A stretch of 64,000 nucleotides of DNA from Doris montereyensis (taxonomy: Eukaryota; Mollusca; Gastropoda; Nudibranchia; Dorididae): contig JAXRKP010000632.1 in the NCBI GenBank assembly GCA_037039925.1, forward strand, positions 1 through 64,000, in the 5' to 3' direction. Positions 52,111-63,915 of the stretch are shown piece after piece; within the stretch, counting starts at the first letter, position 1, and each line of letters begins with the position of its first letter. The notes beneath the pieces are model-generated. The model was given only the letters and a program-made list of their open reading frames with translations, had not been told where the DNA came from and searched no databases. A program made the position numbers and the translations under genes.

Positions 52111-52880
52111 TTCCTAAAAACGAGTTTATGTGTAGTTGGGACAGTAAGATTCTGAGCTGCCAATGCTTTTCTTGCGTATTGACGTCAAAGTTCGATAAAC
52201 TTGGAAACAAGAATGCTATATTAAGGAGTGTACAAAGACAAATAAGATCTTGTGGCTTTTATGATAAATAAATCTAAAAAAGCAAAAAAAAATAACAATG
52301 AATTAAAAGCTCTGAATCGTTGTCTTTATTGTTCTACTGAAATAGCTAATAAAAAATCAATTCAAGCTTAGATCTAATCTATTCTTAATGTCTAAAGAGA
52401 AAGGCAGAGTTTTATGTGTAATTTTTCTTACTTGCGTTGTCTGTCTTCGCGTTCCTTGTATAGATATGTATAAATAACCTAGACCCAGGTAATAGGGGAA
52501 AGCGTACAAAATTATGTGAGATGCAGCATTGAAAAGTAAAACTATATATATATTCTTCAATCTGAGAATAGGTAGATCCAGTTTCTCTGGTTTTCTGATT
52601 TTGCATTATTCATGCATCTTAGATTCTAGCAATATTCTAGAAAATGTACATGTAGATCCAAATCTAGAATTAAGAATCTATGTAAGTAATAGATCTGTCT
52701 AGATCTAGAGTCTAGATATAACTGTAAAAGTTTATGAATATTTTAGACACAGGCCGACAGACATATTATATCGAAATCTTGGTCCTGTCTATATTCCAGA
52801 TGTAATATCCCTTTCCTTCATGATTACCAGGTCAAGAAAGTTAGGGGATCGATCAGTAACCATAAATCTTGGTTTATGTC
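52111..52880. other. AT-rich spacer, nothing recognised
   Basis: Unique AT-rich DNA with AGATCTAGAGTCTAGATA-like words (52690-52720). No gene seen. Confidence 0.5.
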
Positions 52881-52881
52881 A

Positions 52882-53500
52882 AGAAAAATAGCCCGTTATC
52901 GCTACCGTTGCTACGCAAAGTACCCTCCACTATGTCAACAAAGTAATCAGCTATCAACTACCGTTGCTACACAAAGTACCCTACACTACGTCAAAGAAGT
53001 AATCATCGCTACCGTTCTAACTACCGTACGTCAAAGAAGTAATCAGATATCGCACGTTGCTAACCCTCCACTAGTCAAAGAAGTAATCAGATATCGCTAC
53101 CGTTGTTGCTTACGCGTTCCCTCCACTATGTCAAAGAAGTAATCAGATATCGCTACCTACACAAAGTACCCTCCACTATGTCAAAGAAGTAATCAGATAT
53201 CGCTACCGTTGCTAGGTACAAAGTACCCTCCACTATGTCAAAGAAGTAATCAGATATCGCTAATATTGCTACGCAAAGTACCCTCCACTATGTCAAAGAA
53301 GTAATCAGATATAGATCTGTCTACCGTTGCTAGACAAAGTACCTCCACTATGTCAAAGAAGTAATAGATATCGCTACCGTTGCTACACAAAGTGCCTCCA
53401 CTATGTCAAAGAAGTAATCAGATATCGCTACAGTTGCTACACAAAGTGCCCTCCACTATGTCAAAGAAAAGTTATCGCTACCGTTCCACAAACGTCTATG
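52882..53500. repeat. 55-bp minisatellite related to the terminal SLC13 exon
   Basis: About 11 units containing GTACCCTCCACTATGTCAAA, GAAGTAATCAGATATCGCTA and CCGTTGCTACACAAA. The order of blocks matches the start of the terminal exon at about 54073-54155: GTACTCTTCC, CACTATGTCAAAAGAAGTAA, ATCGCC, CCGTTGCTGCTCAACA, with the exon holding extra bases between blocks. A related block resumes at 54598-54800. Confidence 0.85.
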
Positions 53501-53608
53501 TAAAAGTATATCCGGTTTTTCCAACTTTTTCGAAACTCTACAATTATTATTATCTAATGCCATATGTATGATTTTAATCATATCGTCAGCCAAATCACAA
53601 TTTGCTAG

Positions 53609-53755
53609 GCAAAATTGGGAATTCATCCACTGTTCTTCATGATCCCATGTACCATTGCGACTTCCTTGGCCTTTCTACTTCCTGTAGCCACTCCCCCAAA
53701 CGCCATCGTAATCCAGTCAATTCTTCCTCCTTTTATTTCTGACATCTTGATGTTT
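53609..53755 (+). CDS. Slc13-like: SLC13-family symporter, exon I copy 1
   Basis: Encodes AKLGIHPLFFMIPCTIATS, LAFLLPVATPPNAIV, then IQSILPPFISDILMF. S..F..P[V]A...N.IV satisfies the family signature around LAFLLPVATPPNAIV. The acceptor TTTGCTAG is at 53608. A good donor TTT|GTAAGTG at 53756 would give a 147-bp exon with phase 0 at both ends, matching exon H. After AIV the sequence differs completely from copy 2 (54926), although the upstream 100 bp of intron is almost identical in both. It may be a duplicate or mutually exclusive exon, or an assembly chimera. Confidence 0.8.
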
Positions 53756-53929
53756 GTAAGTGTGTCTATTGCAAAGCAGATATTTAACATCTTAGTGCTT
53801 CCTGTTGCTCCCCAAATACCTGTACTATGTCAAAGATGGTGAGTTGTAATCATCGCTTTGCTAAGTGTGTCTATACTGCATACAGATCTCAAAAAAAGTA
53901 ATTTTGAGCTATCGCTCCATCTGTCTCTG

Positions 53930-53991
<62 letters not shown>

Positions 53992-54102
53992 CTCTCACAC
54001 AAACACACCCACCACTATGTCAACACAAGTAATCACACTATCGCTATGATGTTGCTACTCTGATTTCATAATGTACTCTTCCATTCCACTATGTCAAAAG
54101 AA
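53756..54102. other. Scrambled intron with (CT)n
   Basis: Contains pieces that also occur after copy 2 (GTGCTTCCT, ATGGTGAGTTG) and words of the 55-bp unit (CTATGTCAAAGA, TATCGCT), plus (CT)n at 53935-53989. No further exon seen. Confidence 0.5.
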
Positions 54103-54239
54103 GTAATGAAAGCTGGCATCGCCATGAATGTGTTTTCCGTTGCTGCTCAACATCGCTCTTCACACCTGGATCAAACGTCTACGATGACACCTTGTTATCG
54201 AACTCAACTGTCAATGTCATGGAAAGCATCTTGACCTAA
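54103..54239 (+). CDS. Slc13-like: SLC13-family symporter, terminal exon, frameshifted
   Basis: Pieces in three frames give VMKAGIAMNVFSVA, then LNIALHTWIKR, then YDDTLLSNSTVNVMESILT and a TAA stop at 54237-54239. MVKAG..MN.......L..NTW is the conserved last helix of SLC13 proteins, and a short polar tail follows. Two small indels (near 54145 and 54180) break the frame. I cannot place the acceptor: no clean AG precedes the coding part, and the upstream DNA blends into the 55-bp repeat. In map order it lies between the two copies of exon I, so copy 1 would splice to it and copy 2 would not. Confidence 0.75.
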
Positions 54240-54395
54240 CCACTATGTATAAAGATTATTTCTATCAGTTATGGGTTTTCGTTGTTGTTTATATGATTAT
54301 ATCTCCACTACGTCAAATTCTGGAAGTAATCAGATATCGTTTATTTGTCTGTCTACTCAACTTACCTGTCCACTTTGTCAAAGAAGTTTAATCCA

Positions 54396-54800
<405 letters not shown>

Positions 54801-54925
54801 AGGCGTCTAAAAGTATATCCTCTCTCTTTTTCCAACTTTTTCGAAACTCTACAATTATTATTATCTAATGCCATATGTATGATTTTAATCATATCGTCAG
54901 CCAAATCACAATTTCAAAATTCCAG

Positions 54926-55080
54926 GCAATTCAATTGGGAATTCATCCACTGTTCTTCATGATCCCATGTACCATTGCGACTTCCTTGGCCTTTCTACTT
55001 CCTGTAGCAGGCAGACTCCCCCAAACGCCATCGTATTCGCATCCGGCTACCTTCGCTCCCTCCCTCCCTCCAAAGACATG
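54926..55080 (+). CDS. Slc13-like: SLC13-family symporter, exon I copy 2, 5-bp insertion
   Basis: Encodes AIQLGIHPLFFMIPCTIATS, LAFLLPVA, and after an indel TPPNAIVFASGYLRSLP and PSKDM. ATPPNAIVFA.GYL...DM is the normal family continuation, so this is the better version of the exon. The acceptor AATTCCAG is at 54925 and the donor GACATG|GTGAGT at 55081. Its length is 155 bp; without the net 5-bp gain at GTAGC[AGGCAG]ACTCCC it would be 150 bp, 50 codons, phase 0 at both ends. No matching terminal exon was found downstream of it in the window. Confidence 0.85.
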
Positions 55081-56330
55081 GTGAGTTGTCTCAGTCTTAG
55101 TGCTTCCTCCTTTTATTTCTGTACTTTGCTGACACAATAGACAGAAAGGTAGACAGGCGCTTGCCTGTGTTTGATGTTTGAGAAGAGTGAGAGATAAGCT
55201 TGCAGTTTCATGAGCAGAATTTAACAGACTGCGAAGAAAGACAGACGGACAAACAAACAGTGGGGAAAAAACCGACAGACATTCGAAGGAGAGAGAGAGA
55301 TTTGGTCTGTGAGAGAGACTCTGGGTAACAGAGAGAGAGACAGACAGACACAGAAACAGGGGCACATAGAGAGACAGACAGACAGAAACGGGACAGACAG
55401 ACAAAGAGACATAGACACGACACTTTTACTACTTGGTCGCAATAAGCCACATTTCCATTACGTGGGTATACATCGTAGACATATTACTTTCTGTTGATAT
55501 TGAATATGGACTTTAGGAAAGGAATAGTGAGGTACAGAGAGTAATGGACTTTGCTAAAAAAAAAATAATGATGAAATTGGCCAGAGGAAACACATACATA
55601 TTCAATACCAAAAAGAAGGCTAGTCGATGATGTGTTGTAACTAATGTAACGCTTTCCGGGCAACGATTTGCAGTCTCCAGCCTCTTTCACTATTTTCAGA
55701 TGACACCTCCTAAGTAAGAGATTTTTTTTTAGTTTTGTTTAGGTCAATAGGGTATTCGACGAGAATTCGTTTTCCACCTAAAAGATTTGTCATTATATAT
55801 CCTTCACATTGGTAGATCTAATTTTTGGAGTAAAACAAATAATCAGGTGTGCAGTCTTTTTCATTTTTGTTGTTGCAAATATGTACTCGTATATTATTAT
55901 GTACAACATCATGATTCTGTATGGGTCATACCGACATGAAGTCACGAAGAAGAGAATAACTATTTTATGCATCAAGTGATCAGTCACAAAGAGACGAAAG
56001 TCGAATAAACTTTGTAAAGCCAACTGTTAACTCTCCGAATCAAATCTCTACTAGATTTTATTAAATCTTATTGTTTTACCATATTTATTTATTTCCTTTT
56101 TTTATTATTTTTAGTTGGGGGCGGGGGGGAGAAGGGATATTGACACTCAAAACGAAAAAACAGGGCTTGATTAGCCAGAAGCCAAAGTTTGAACACAAAC
56201 TTCTCTGGAGATAAAGTTAAAGGAGGAGTCCAATAGTGGTTGCTATTCTCAATACGTGGGCACAGGATAGAGTAAACAAAAATTCAAGTTAAGATAATAG
56301 GTTAACCCCGTCAAAAGCTGGGGGACTACG
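55081..56330. other. Spacer after the SLC13 gene
   Basis: Contains GA/CAGA repeats at about 55285-55415 and otherwise unique AT-rich sequence. No polyadenylation unit or exon could be assigned. Confidence 0.5.
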
Positions 56331-56334
56331 GCCA

Positions 56335-56372
56335 GCGATAATAATAATAATAATAATAATAATATAATAATA

Positions 56373-56410
<38 letters not shown>

Positions 56411-56429
56411 TAATAATAATAATAATAAC

Positions 56430-56478
<49 letters not shown>

Positions 56479-56965
56479 TAATAATAATAATGATAATAAT
56501 AATAATAATAATAATAATAACTAATAATAATAACTAATAATAATAATAATACTGATGATGAGTATTATAATAATATTAATAATAATAATAATAATGATAA
56601 TGATATTGATAATTGTACTAATAATGCAAATAATAATAATAATGAAAATAATAATAATAATATTAATAATAATAATGATGATGATAATTGTGATAATAAT
56701 ATTAATAATAATAATAATTGTAATAATAATGATAATAATAATAATAACAAATAATGGTAATAAATATAATAATAATAATAATAATAATAATACAATAACA
56801 CTATAATAATATTTTTTTTAATTATAATATAATAATAATAAGAAGGAGAAGAACAAAATTAAGAACAACACGAACAACAAGAAAAAGAACAAGAGGATAA
56901 AGACGAAGACGACTAATTATTATTATAATCATAATAATCATAATAATAATAATAATAATATAACT
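56335..56965. repeat. (AAT)n array
   Basis: AAT/TAA units with AAC, ATG and ATTG interruptions, then AAGAACAACAAGA-type purine-rich sequence and a short second run (56925-56960). Confidence 0.93.
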
Positions 56966-57474
56966 CGCGCTTCCCCAAACTCCTATAAAAGGTTAGTCAA
57001 GCCTACAGACATTATTTGGAAACAGATGTTGCTGAAATTTTGCACAACAATAGATATCAATGTGGAATATAGCATTTGTCGTCAAAATCATGTTCTCTTT
57101 GCTAACATTACTAACAAGAAATATTTTTACTTTTATAATAATTATTGAACATCTATTGCTCCTCAAAATCTACGCCGGCACATGCGACATTTTGAATCAT
57201 CGACAGACGATGTAGATCCTAGATTCTAAATTTAGATATAGATCTAGATTCCAGCCCTAAATAATATAATATGCTTTGATTCAGGCCTTGTCTAACTCTA
57301 GAAGAAGAAGAAGAAAAAGGACAAAAAAGAAGACGATGAAGATGAAGGAGGACAAGAACAAGAGCAACAACAACAATAATAATAATTTTTATTTTTCTTC
57401 TTATCATTATTATTATTACTAATATTATAATACGGTAATAATAATTATAATTATAATAATAAGATAAAATAGAT
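56966..57474. other. AT-rich spacer, nothing recognised
   Basis: Unique AT-rich DNA with a short AAG-rich tract (57300-57360). No gene. Confidence 0.45.
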
Positions 57475-57633
57475 AAGATAAGCTTTATTCGTCCAAAAGG
57501 AAATTTACATTAGTCACAATTAATTTCATAACATATCATAACAAAATATAATATATATGATCATTTAATAAATTTAAAAAAATATGACACAAATTACATA
57601 AATGACATAATCTTATATACCCAACAAGCGACA

Positions 57634-57702
<69 letters not shown>

Positions 57703-57745
57703 GTCTCTCTCTGTCTGTCTGTCTCTCTCTCTGTCTGTCTCTCTC

Positions 57746-57820
<75 letters not shown>

Positions 57821-58480
57821 GTCTGTCTCTCTTCTCTCTACTTTTTCTTCTCTCTCAGGAACCCCTCTTCTCCTCACACACCACGCGCGCATACAACAGC
57901 GGACAATGACAATGACAACAGGCAGGCACACCAAACCAACCGACGATCAAGAAATACACAACATTATAGTGTTTCACAACAGGCATGCAATCAATACAGT
58001 TAAACTCTTCACTGGAACACTGACATAATATGGAATTACCGTATATGACACAAACATAATCATATACACATATATGGATATATAGATATTCGCAGAAATA
58101 CATGTATGGCATAGTTTCCAGAGGAAATGAATTCCATAATGGTTATGTTCCCACCCCAACAATTAAGGCCAAAAGTCATTTTGCTCTCGAAGATTGATGT
58201 ATAGAAAGTTTTTAAAATTTCACATTGAATATCAAATAATCTAAGTTTTCTTAAAATATATAATCGTTGATTAGCCTTTAATACAGACTGCATTCACATG
58301 TAAATACTAATTCAGTTTGCTGTCAATGTTGATTCCTAAATATTTGTATAGATTTGTAACTTCAATAATGAACTCGGTTAGGTTGCGTAATGCACTCACA
58401 AATTCGCGCCACGACACCCTCACCTCGTTCATTATTTTCCATTGAAGTCCTATAATCATATACATGTATTACTAAACTCC
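57475..58480 (-). mobile_element. LINE 3' portion, minus strand, 5'-truncated
   Basis: Minus-strand reading gives NLYKYLGINIDSKLN (about 58340) and ANQRLYILRKLRLFDIQCEI, then LKTFYTSIFESKMTFGLNCW and GGNI (to about 58140). This is the C-terminal end of a LINE reverse transcriptase (YLG...D..L, Q.RLYFLRKLR.F, FY.SFIES.LTFG...W). The 3' tail near 57475-57510 is GATAAGATAAGCTTTATTCG read on plus. A (CT)n tract (57640-57835) lies inside the 3' untranslated part. Stops and frameshifts make it inactive. Confidence 0.85.
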
Positions 58481-58494
58481 CTCCCCATTCAAAG

Positions 58495-58670
58495 GTGAAA
58501 AACAACAATAAATGACAACTCCACCAATAAAGACAGGACAAACACGTGACGTTTCAGGTTATAACCCTTCGTCAGACAACAAACAAGAAATATATAGAAT
58601 CTGTATCTAAACACCAATTAAGGCATCACACAGTGATGACAGAAGAAAACCAGAAAGGAGGAAGAAAGAA
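58495..58670. repeat. Dispersed repeat, second copy
   Basis: Matches 15985-16150 in the same orientation: CAATAAATGACAACTCCACC, ACGTTTCAGGTTATAACCC, TTCGTCAGACAACAAACAAG and AACCAGAAAGGAGGAAG. It has no coding content; the class is unknown. Confidence 0.75.
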
Positions 58671-58792
58671 AGAAAGAAAAAGACGGTGATAATAAGAAGA
58701 ATGGGTAGAAAGGAAAGTGACGAATACAATAGGAGCGAGAATGGAAGTTTCAGATCTAGAAAAAATAGAATTAATTTTTTTTTTAAATGAAA

Positions 58793-58910
<118 letters not shown>

Positions 58911-59174
58911 AGGAGGAGAGAGAGGAGATGAGAGAAAAAGAGAAAAAAAGAAAACAGAAGGAAAGAAAGAAAGCTGGAGAGGTGTGAGTGTGGGAAACAA
59001 GAACGGAAGAACAGGGCAAGACTAGATAGATCTAGGTCTAGAAGGAAGAAATGATAGAGAAGGACTGAAAGTAAGTATCAACAAGGCAAACATTTACAAT
59101 AAAGGTGTGAAATGTATACAATTTACACGGTATGTATTCTCTGATGTCCTATCGAGAACGACATGTTCTCTGTT

Positions 59175-61090
59175 ACTTTTCAATTCAATTCAATCAATCA
59201 ATTCAATCATATTTATTGATCCTTTAAAAAGGAAATTATACTTGTGTTTTCACAATTTCCGTTTGAAAAATAAAAGAATACATCAGTGCATTTAAATTAA
59301 AAACAATTTTAACTTAGTTAATCACTAAATGTTTAGATTTTAGGAGAAGTATACAAAAATTCAAATGTGGGTAAATAAAAAGTGCGGTGAAACAATATAC
59401 ATAAAAAATTTTTTTTAAATAACAAATAAAAATAGACTAATTATAGACAATTCAGTTTAGCTTCATACACATTCATTAACTTATCATAAATCATTCATTC
59501 ACCATCCATCTATTTACATTTCTTAAACATTGTGAGGAAAACGCCATTGTGCTTTCAAAGTAAGGTATGGTCAAACTTTTTGTATGGCACTTGGAAGAAA
59601 AGATCTAAAATATCTCTCAGTGCGAGATTTTAAATGTATATGTCGACCGCTTCTACTACTTGTTTTGGGTATGGAGAAAAATGTGGGTGTTGTCTTTGGG
59701 AGATTGACACAAAAAAACTTTTTTAAATATTGGTTAAATTTGAGTTGTTATTGTTTTTATGGTGTTGATATGTGTTAATTATGATATTTCAGAAGACATT
59801 TCGTTGATTTTTACCAAACACAAGTCGTAAACAGGGTCTTTCTGGGGCTCAGGAACCCAAAAGGAGCGTTATTCCATGTATGAATTCAATGAAACTTGCT
59901 GTGGAAATCGGTACCACTATTTTATATGGTATGTCAGAGAATGTTTTCCCTAACTTTAAAAATAAAGATTTTACATTAAAATTTTGAAAAGAAAAAATAA
60001 ATACGGAAAATTTCCCACATTTTCACAAATATTTTCTTTTAAGAGAGTGACATCTTGAAAAGTTTCCAACTGAAGTAGACGTTCATCCTCTCTTGTCTGT
60101 GATATCCTCCTAGTCTTCCTCCTCCTTTTGATGACAGCCTCACATGCTCTTTCTGCCTTTCTCTTCCTTTCAGTCCCTTTTATATCCATACTTCACACAT
60201 TGGTTTCCGATCTCAAGTCCCAGTGCCGAAATAAAATATACTCCTGAGTTTGATCTTGCATTGATTCTCATACAGATATTCAAAGTTCTCCGGGTCTACA
60301 CCATTTATGAGTTTCCCTATGTGTTTTAGTGTCCTATTAAATTTCTTCTTTTCTCTATATTTTGTACCCCCCCCCCATGCAGTTATATTAAAAATAATAA
60401 TACTCTTTATGCAAGTTTAATTTAAAAATCTTATTAGAGTGTTATCAATTTGAAACTCATAAAGCTTCCTCATAAAATACATTCTTTTGTTCACGTTCTT
60501 TAAAACTTTATTTGATTGTTTTTGCCATTCTAGCTTCTCGTCAAAAATTATTCCAACAGTTTTATCTTTTATAACAATATCATTATGGATGTTATTTGTC
60601 TTCCTAAAAATAAAAATAATTTCTTTTGTTTTGTTAACATTAAGTTGTAAATAATTGTCATCACACCATTTTAAAAACATTTTGATTTCTTGAGCATAAT
60701 TGATTAGATCTATTTCTGACCTGATAAGAGCTTGGATAGATGTATCATCCACATATTTTATTATTGGGATGTTTTCAAACACAGTTTTACAATCATTAGT
60801 GTAGATAAAAAGAGTATAGGCAAGGACAGCCCCTGGGGTGCTCCAATATCTTTTACAATTACTAACGAGTCAAAAATACCATTCTGATTTTAATATAACA
60901 AATTGAGGTTTGTTGGTCAGAAAATCTAATATCCGGAGAGTTAAACTTTTTTCCCAAACCCATATTTAACAATTTAGGAATCAGGATGTGTGACTGTATT
61001 GTGTTAAAAGCACTTGAAAATCATCGAAAAGAGTTCTGACATAGCTTTTTGGAGTATCAAGGTCTAGTTTTCCAATTTTGCTCGTTGAAT
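59175..61090 (-). mobile_element. LINE, minus strand, RT core to 3' end, decayed
   Basis: From right to left on minus: KLDLDTPKSYVRTLFDDF and AFNTIQSHILIPKLL (about 61070-60970), a GAPQG..L-type turn (60830), TLFIYTNDCKTVF, then IIKYVDDTSIQALIRSEID (YVDD catalytic motif, about 60755), MFLKWCDDNYLQLNVNKTKE, GIIFDEKLEWQKQSNKVL and RMYFMRKLYEFQIDNTL (60440). The 3' part ends at 59175 in CAATTCAATTGAA-type tail repeats and matches 37050-37400. Frameshifts occur around 60790-60960. It is related to the LINE at 57.5-58.5 kb. Confidence 0.88.
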
Positions 61091-62479
61091 TGCTTTCCAT
61101 ATTATTGTGGTATGTACTATGCATCCAGGGACTCCGGGAATACATCCCTTTTGAACAGTCGTGCCGATGTATTCGTTATTGATCAGAAATTGAACATATA
61201 CATACACTTCTTTGTGTTTCTTTAAAGTTGTAAAACCAATTTGAGTACTTTAAAATGGCATTTATTTTTACATTTATAAATAAATAGGCGGCCACGGGTC
61301 TTGCGTTGTTTAATTAAAATTCATATTCAAATAAGAAAATATAATACTAAACAGAATCCATACCACTGAGAAACTTTACACACTGGTCCATCGTAGGCTT
61401 ACAGGCCTAGCCCTACCTCGGCGTGTAACCTAAACACTTCTAGGGGTCGTGACCTTTAATTTGATTGGACAACTTATAAAGCCAGGTTTGTTTGATGGCC
61501 GATGCGGGGATTTCAAAGTTTGTGTGATGTAGTGTGTGTAGGCATCTATCGAAGATTACATTTCTAAAAGTCTGCTCTCATCGGGAGTTAAGACAGACAG
61601 TTGAGGTAGTTAGATCCAGGTCAATTGCTTATTTGAGCTAGATCTAGGTTCTATGTCATTACTTACACTGACTGAAGTGAATTTTTGAATTCAAGTGTCT
61701 TGGTTGGGATTTAAGAAGACTCGAGATCTTACTTCTTACTTCAACTTCTTCCTCCAATTCGACCACCTAAGACACTAATGCTCTGACCTATTGTGTACAT
61801 TTTGTTTACATGATCTTCCAATCATTATTTTTGGTTGAGCCTACTGCTAGAACATTTAAATATGACATCTGCACTCTGTGCTGTAACTTTAGAAGCATAG
61901 ATATCTAACTCTAAAACCCAATAATATTTTTTTTAAAGCTGTTTTTTTATGACTAACAACACCAATTCGACCAGCCTAACATCAATTCGACTACCTCATA
62001 ACAGGAATTGGACCTCTTGGTCTCAAGCCCTATCGAGACACACAAACATTTATATTATATCTATCTAAATCAAGTAAGTAAATAAATGACCATCAGCACA
62101 ATTAATGATGGAACAACCCCCAAAAAAAATTAACTGTCACTTAGACAATGAAAAGCTGACAGGATGGGCTCCCCCTTACTCCATTTTCAAGGGTGCTTCT
62201 GGGCAGTTTATGATGTAAAATTGGAATTGGGAAACAAATTGGCGATTAACACCTTAGTTGTAACAACTAGGTTTGTCGCTAGCCTGAGTCTATCTCAACT
62301 ATCTGAGAAAACAACTTAACTGCCAGTCCTGTGACAGCAGATAGTTTGAGAAGCACTGTACATTCATTAGCTATTGATGCCGCATCACCCACTGATTGAC
62401 AATGGATATAAGATCACTTAGAAATGTTTTTTATCACTGGCTTTGTTTGCTGTGATCAGTGTACAACATAACTAGATCT
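61091..62479. other. AT-rich intergenic spacer
   Basis: No exon, element or RNA gene recognised. The word AATTCGACCA/AATTCGACTA recurs four times at about 61756-62000 without a clear period. Confidence 0.45.
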
Positions 62480-62832
62480 AAGTGGTTAGGTTGCCAGGCT
62501 TGGGATCATGAGGTTCTGGGTTTGAATCCTATAAGATCCAACAGTGTTCATTGGGAAATGTATTTTCCCCACTCATAAAAAAATCCATTAAGGCCTTTTG
62601 AGCCGGAGCTTATCCCGGTTTTTGTAACGTGACGCAGAACAGGTGATTATAATTACCTCCTGGACAAAACGCTAGTCTAACACAGGTTTTACTCCCAAGC
62701 TTGTGCTTGTACCCATTTACAACTAGGGTGTGGGGAAATCCAAGGAACACAAAGTTGGGTCTAGCTTTGTCAGGATTCGAACCTGGGACCTCATGATCTC
62801 AGCAGCCTAACCACGCAGCCACCTGGCATAGG
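62480..62832. mobile_element. Two tRNA-SINEs in inverted, tail-to-tail arrangement
   Basis: A plus-strand head at 62480-62540 has AGTGGTTAGGTTGCCAGGC and the B box GGGTTTGAATCC. A minus-strand head at 62770-62830 reads, inverted, GTGGCTGCGTGGTTAGGCTG and B box GGTTCGAATCC. The minus element body matches 23100-23315. The plus element is short. Together they form a potential imperfect hairpin. Confidence 0.75.
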
Positions 62833-63202
62833 TCACATATATATATATATATATTATTTTCTATTTTTGGTATGAGATGTTTTTGCTCTGCGCATGTCAC
62901 ATTTATGTGTAAATTCTTATAAAAAATTTACATCAAAAACCTCTTCAAGTCTCAAAAAATGGTAATCCTGACAGCTACTAGGCCTGTCTTTCACTTCTTT
63001 TATCTTGCTGTTTCCTCTTAATTCACCCTGAGATCAACACAATGGCGGACAGGGTACATTTCAATGAAACAATCTCTCTCTTTCTCACAAGGTGTTTTGG
63101 TGTGAAACTAAGAATATCGAAAATGATACATGGAAACTGACACATTCCAGAAACTACTCCTTATACATCAAACAAAGAATGTTACTTCATTAATAACTAA
63201 CC

Positions 63203-63233
<31 letters not shown>

Positions 63234-63240
63234 ACACAAT
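63203..63240. repeat. Poly-C run followed by (CA)n
   Basis: About 19 consecutive C, then CA units. It lies about 120 bp upstream of the citron-kinase-like exon. Confidence 0.9.
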
Positions 63241-63355
63241 TCAGTCAGTGTGGCTAAACTTTCTTGTATTTTTCTTATCAAATTGGTTCAGAGTTTTTCA
63301 ACTGATTTGACCAGCCACCGTATAAGGGTTCCCATGTACCAGTAACCTGGCAGAC

Positions 63356-63509
63356 ATGTCGGTGTCAAGCGCACAGGAGGATGGGCATCGCCCTAAGGAA
63401 TGCAACCTTGATGCAGACTGCCTGCTTGACGGATTCTTGGCCCTGTATGAGGAATGCACGCACGATGAATTGAACAGGATTAAGAATGTCTCCACTTTTG
63501 TTAATAAGT
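63356..63509 (+). CDS. CIT: Citron-kinase-like protein, N-terminal exon (partial gene)
   Basis: Encodes MSVSSAQEDGHRPKECNLD, then ADCLLDGFLALYEECTHDEL, then NRIKNVSTFVNK plus one base. The LLD...LYEEC...L..IKNVS.FV.K(Y) pattern is the helical N-terminal extension just before the kinase domain in the ROCK/MRCK/citron AGC-kinase group. The I-K-N-V-S-x-F-V-x-K run resembles citron most. The donor AAGT|GTAAGG at 63510 leaves phase 1; T plus two bases would allow the Tyr expected there. The ATG at 63356 is assumed as start; a CCTGGCAG acceptor just upstream (63353) is an alternative, making it an internal exon. The kinase domain itself lies beyond the window. It is on the same strand as the SLC13 gene and 8.3 kb downstream. 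Confidence 0.65.
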
Positions 63510-63714
63510 GTAAGGACTATCTTACATTTTGTTTAATTTCTGCCACTTCTGTCTTTACAATATAGTTCTAAAACGTAGTTGTAAGACGTTATTAGCGTGT
63601 ATCAGATGTTGACGACATGCTCTATCTGTGTTCAGGAAATATAGGTTGTACTGTATTGAAACGAAGGTTATGGGTTCAACAAAGTCAGTTATGTCTATCA
63701 AAGAATTTACTACA

Positions 63715-63830
63715 TGTCCAGGTAGGTGGATGGACACCTAATACTAATGGAGTTGAACAATAAGGAGGTTCCATGTGCAGATCACAACATTGTGTGCATG
63801 TTAACCCTCTAAAGGGCAGGCCATCATTGG
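63715..63830 (+). mobile_element. SINE body fragment
   Basis: GTCCAGGTAGGTGGATGGAC, ACACCTAATACTAATGGAG, GGTTCCATGTGCAGATCACA and GTGTGCATGTTAA match the body of the SINE at 14165-14275. The tRNA head is missing or unrecognisable. Confidence 0.65.
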
Positions 63831-63915
63831 ACCGGAAGAGCCACGGCCCTATATATAGGGCGTACCGTGTTTGAACGGGAAGAGCCATGGCCCTATATAT
63901 AGGGCATAGCCCCTG
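63829..63915. repeat. 44-bp direct duplication carrying a perfect 16-bp palindrome
   Basis: GCCCTATATATAGGGC occurs at 63846-63861 and 63890-63905. Each is preceded by GGAAGAGCCA(C/T)G. The palindrome is fully self-complementary. Confidence 0.85.
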
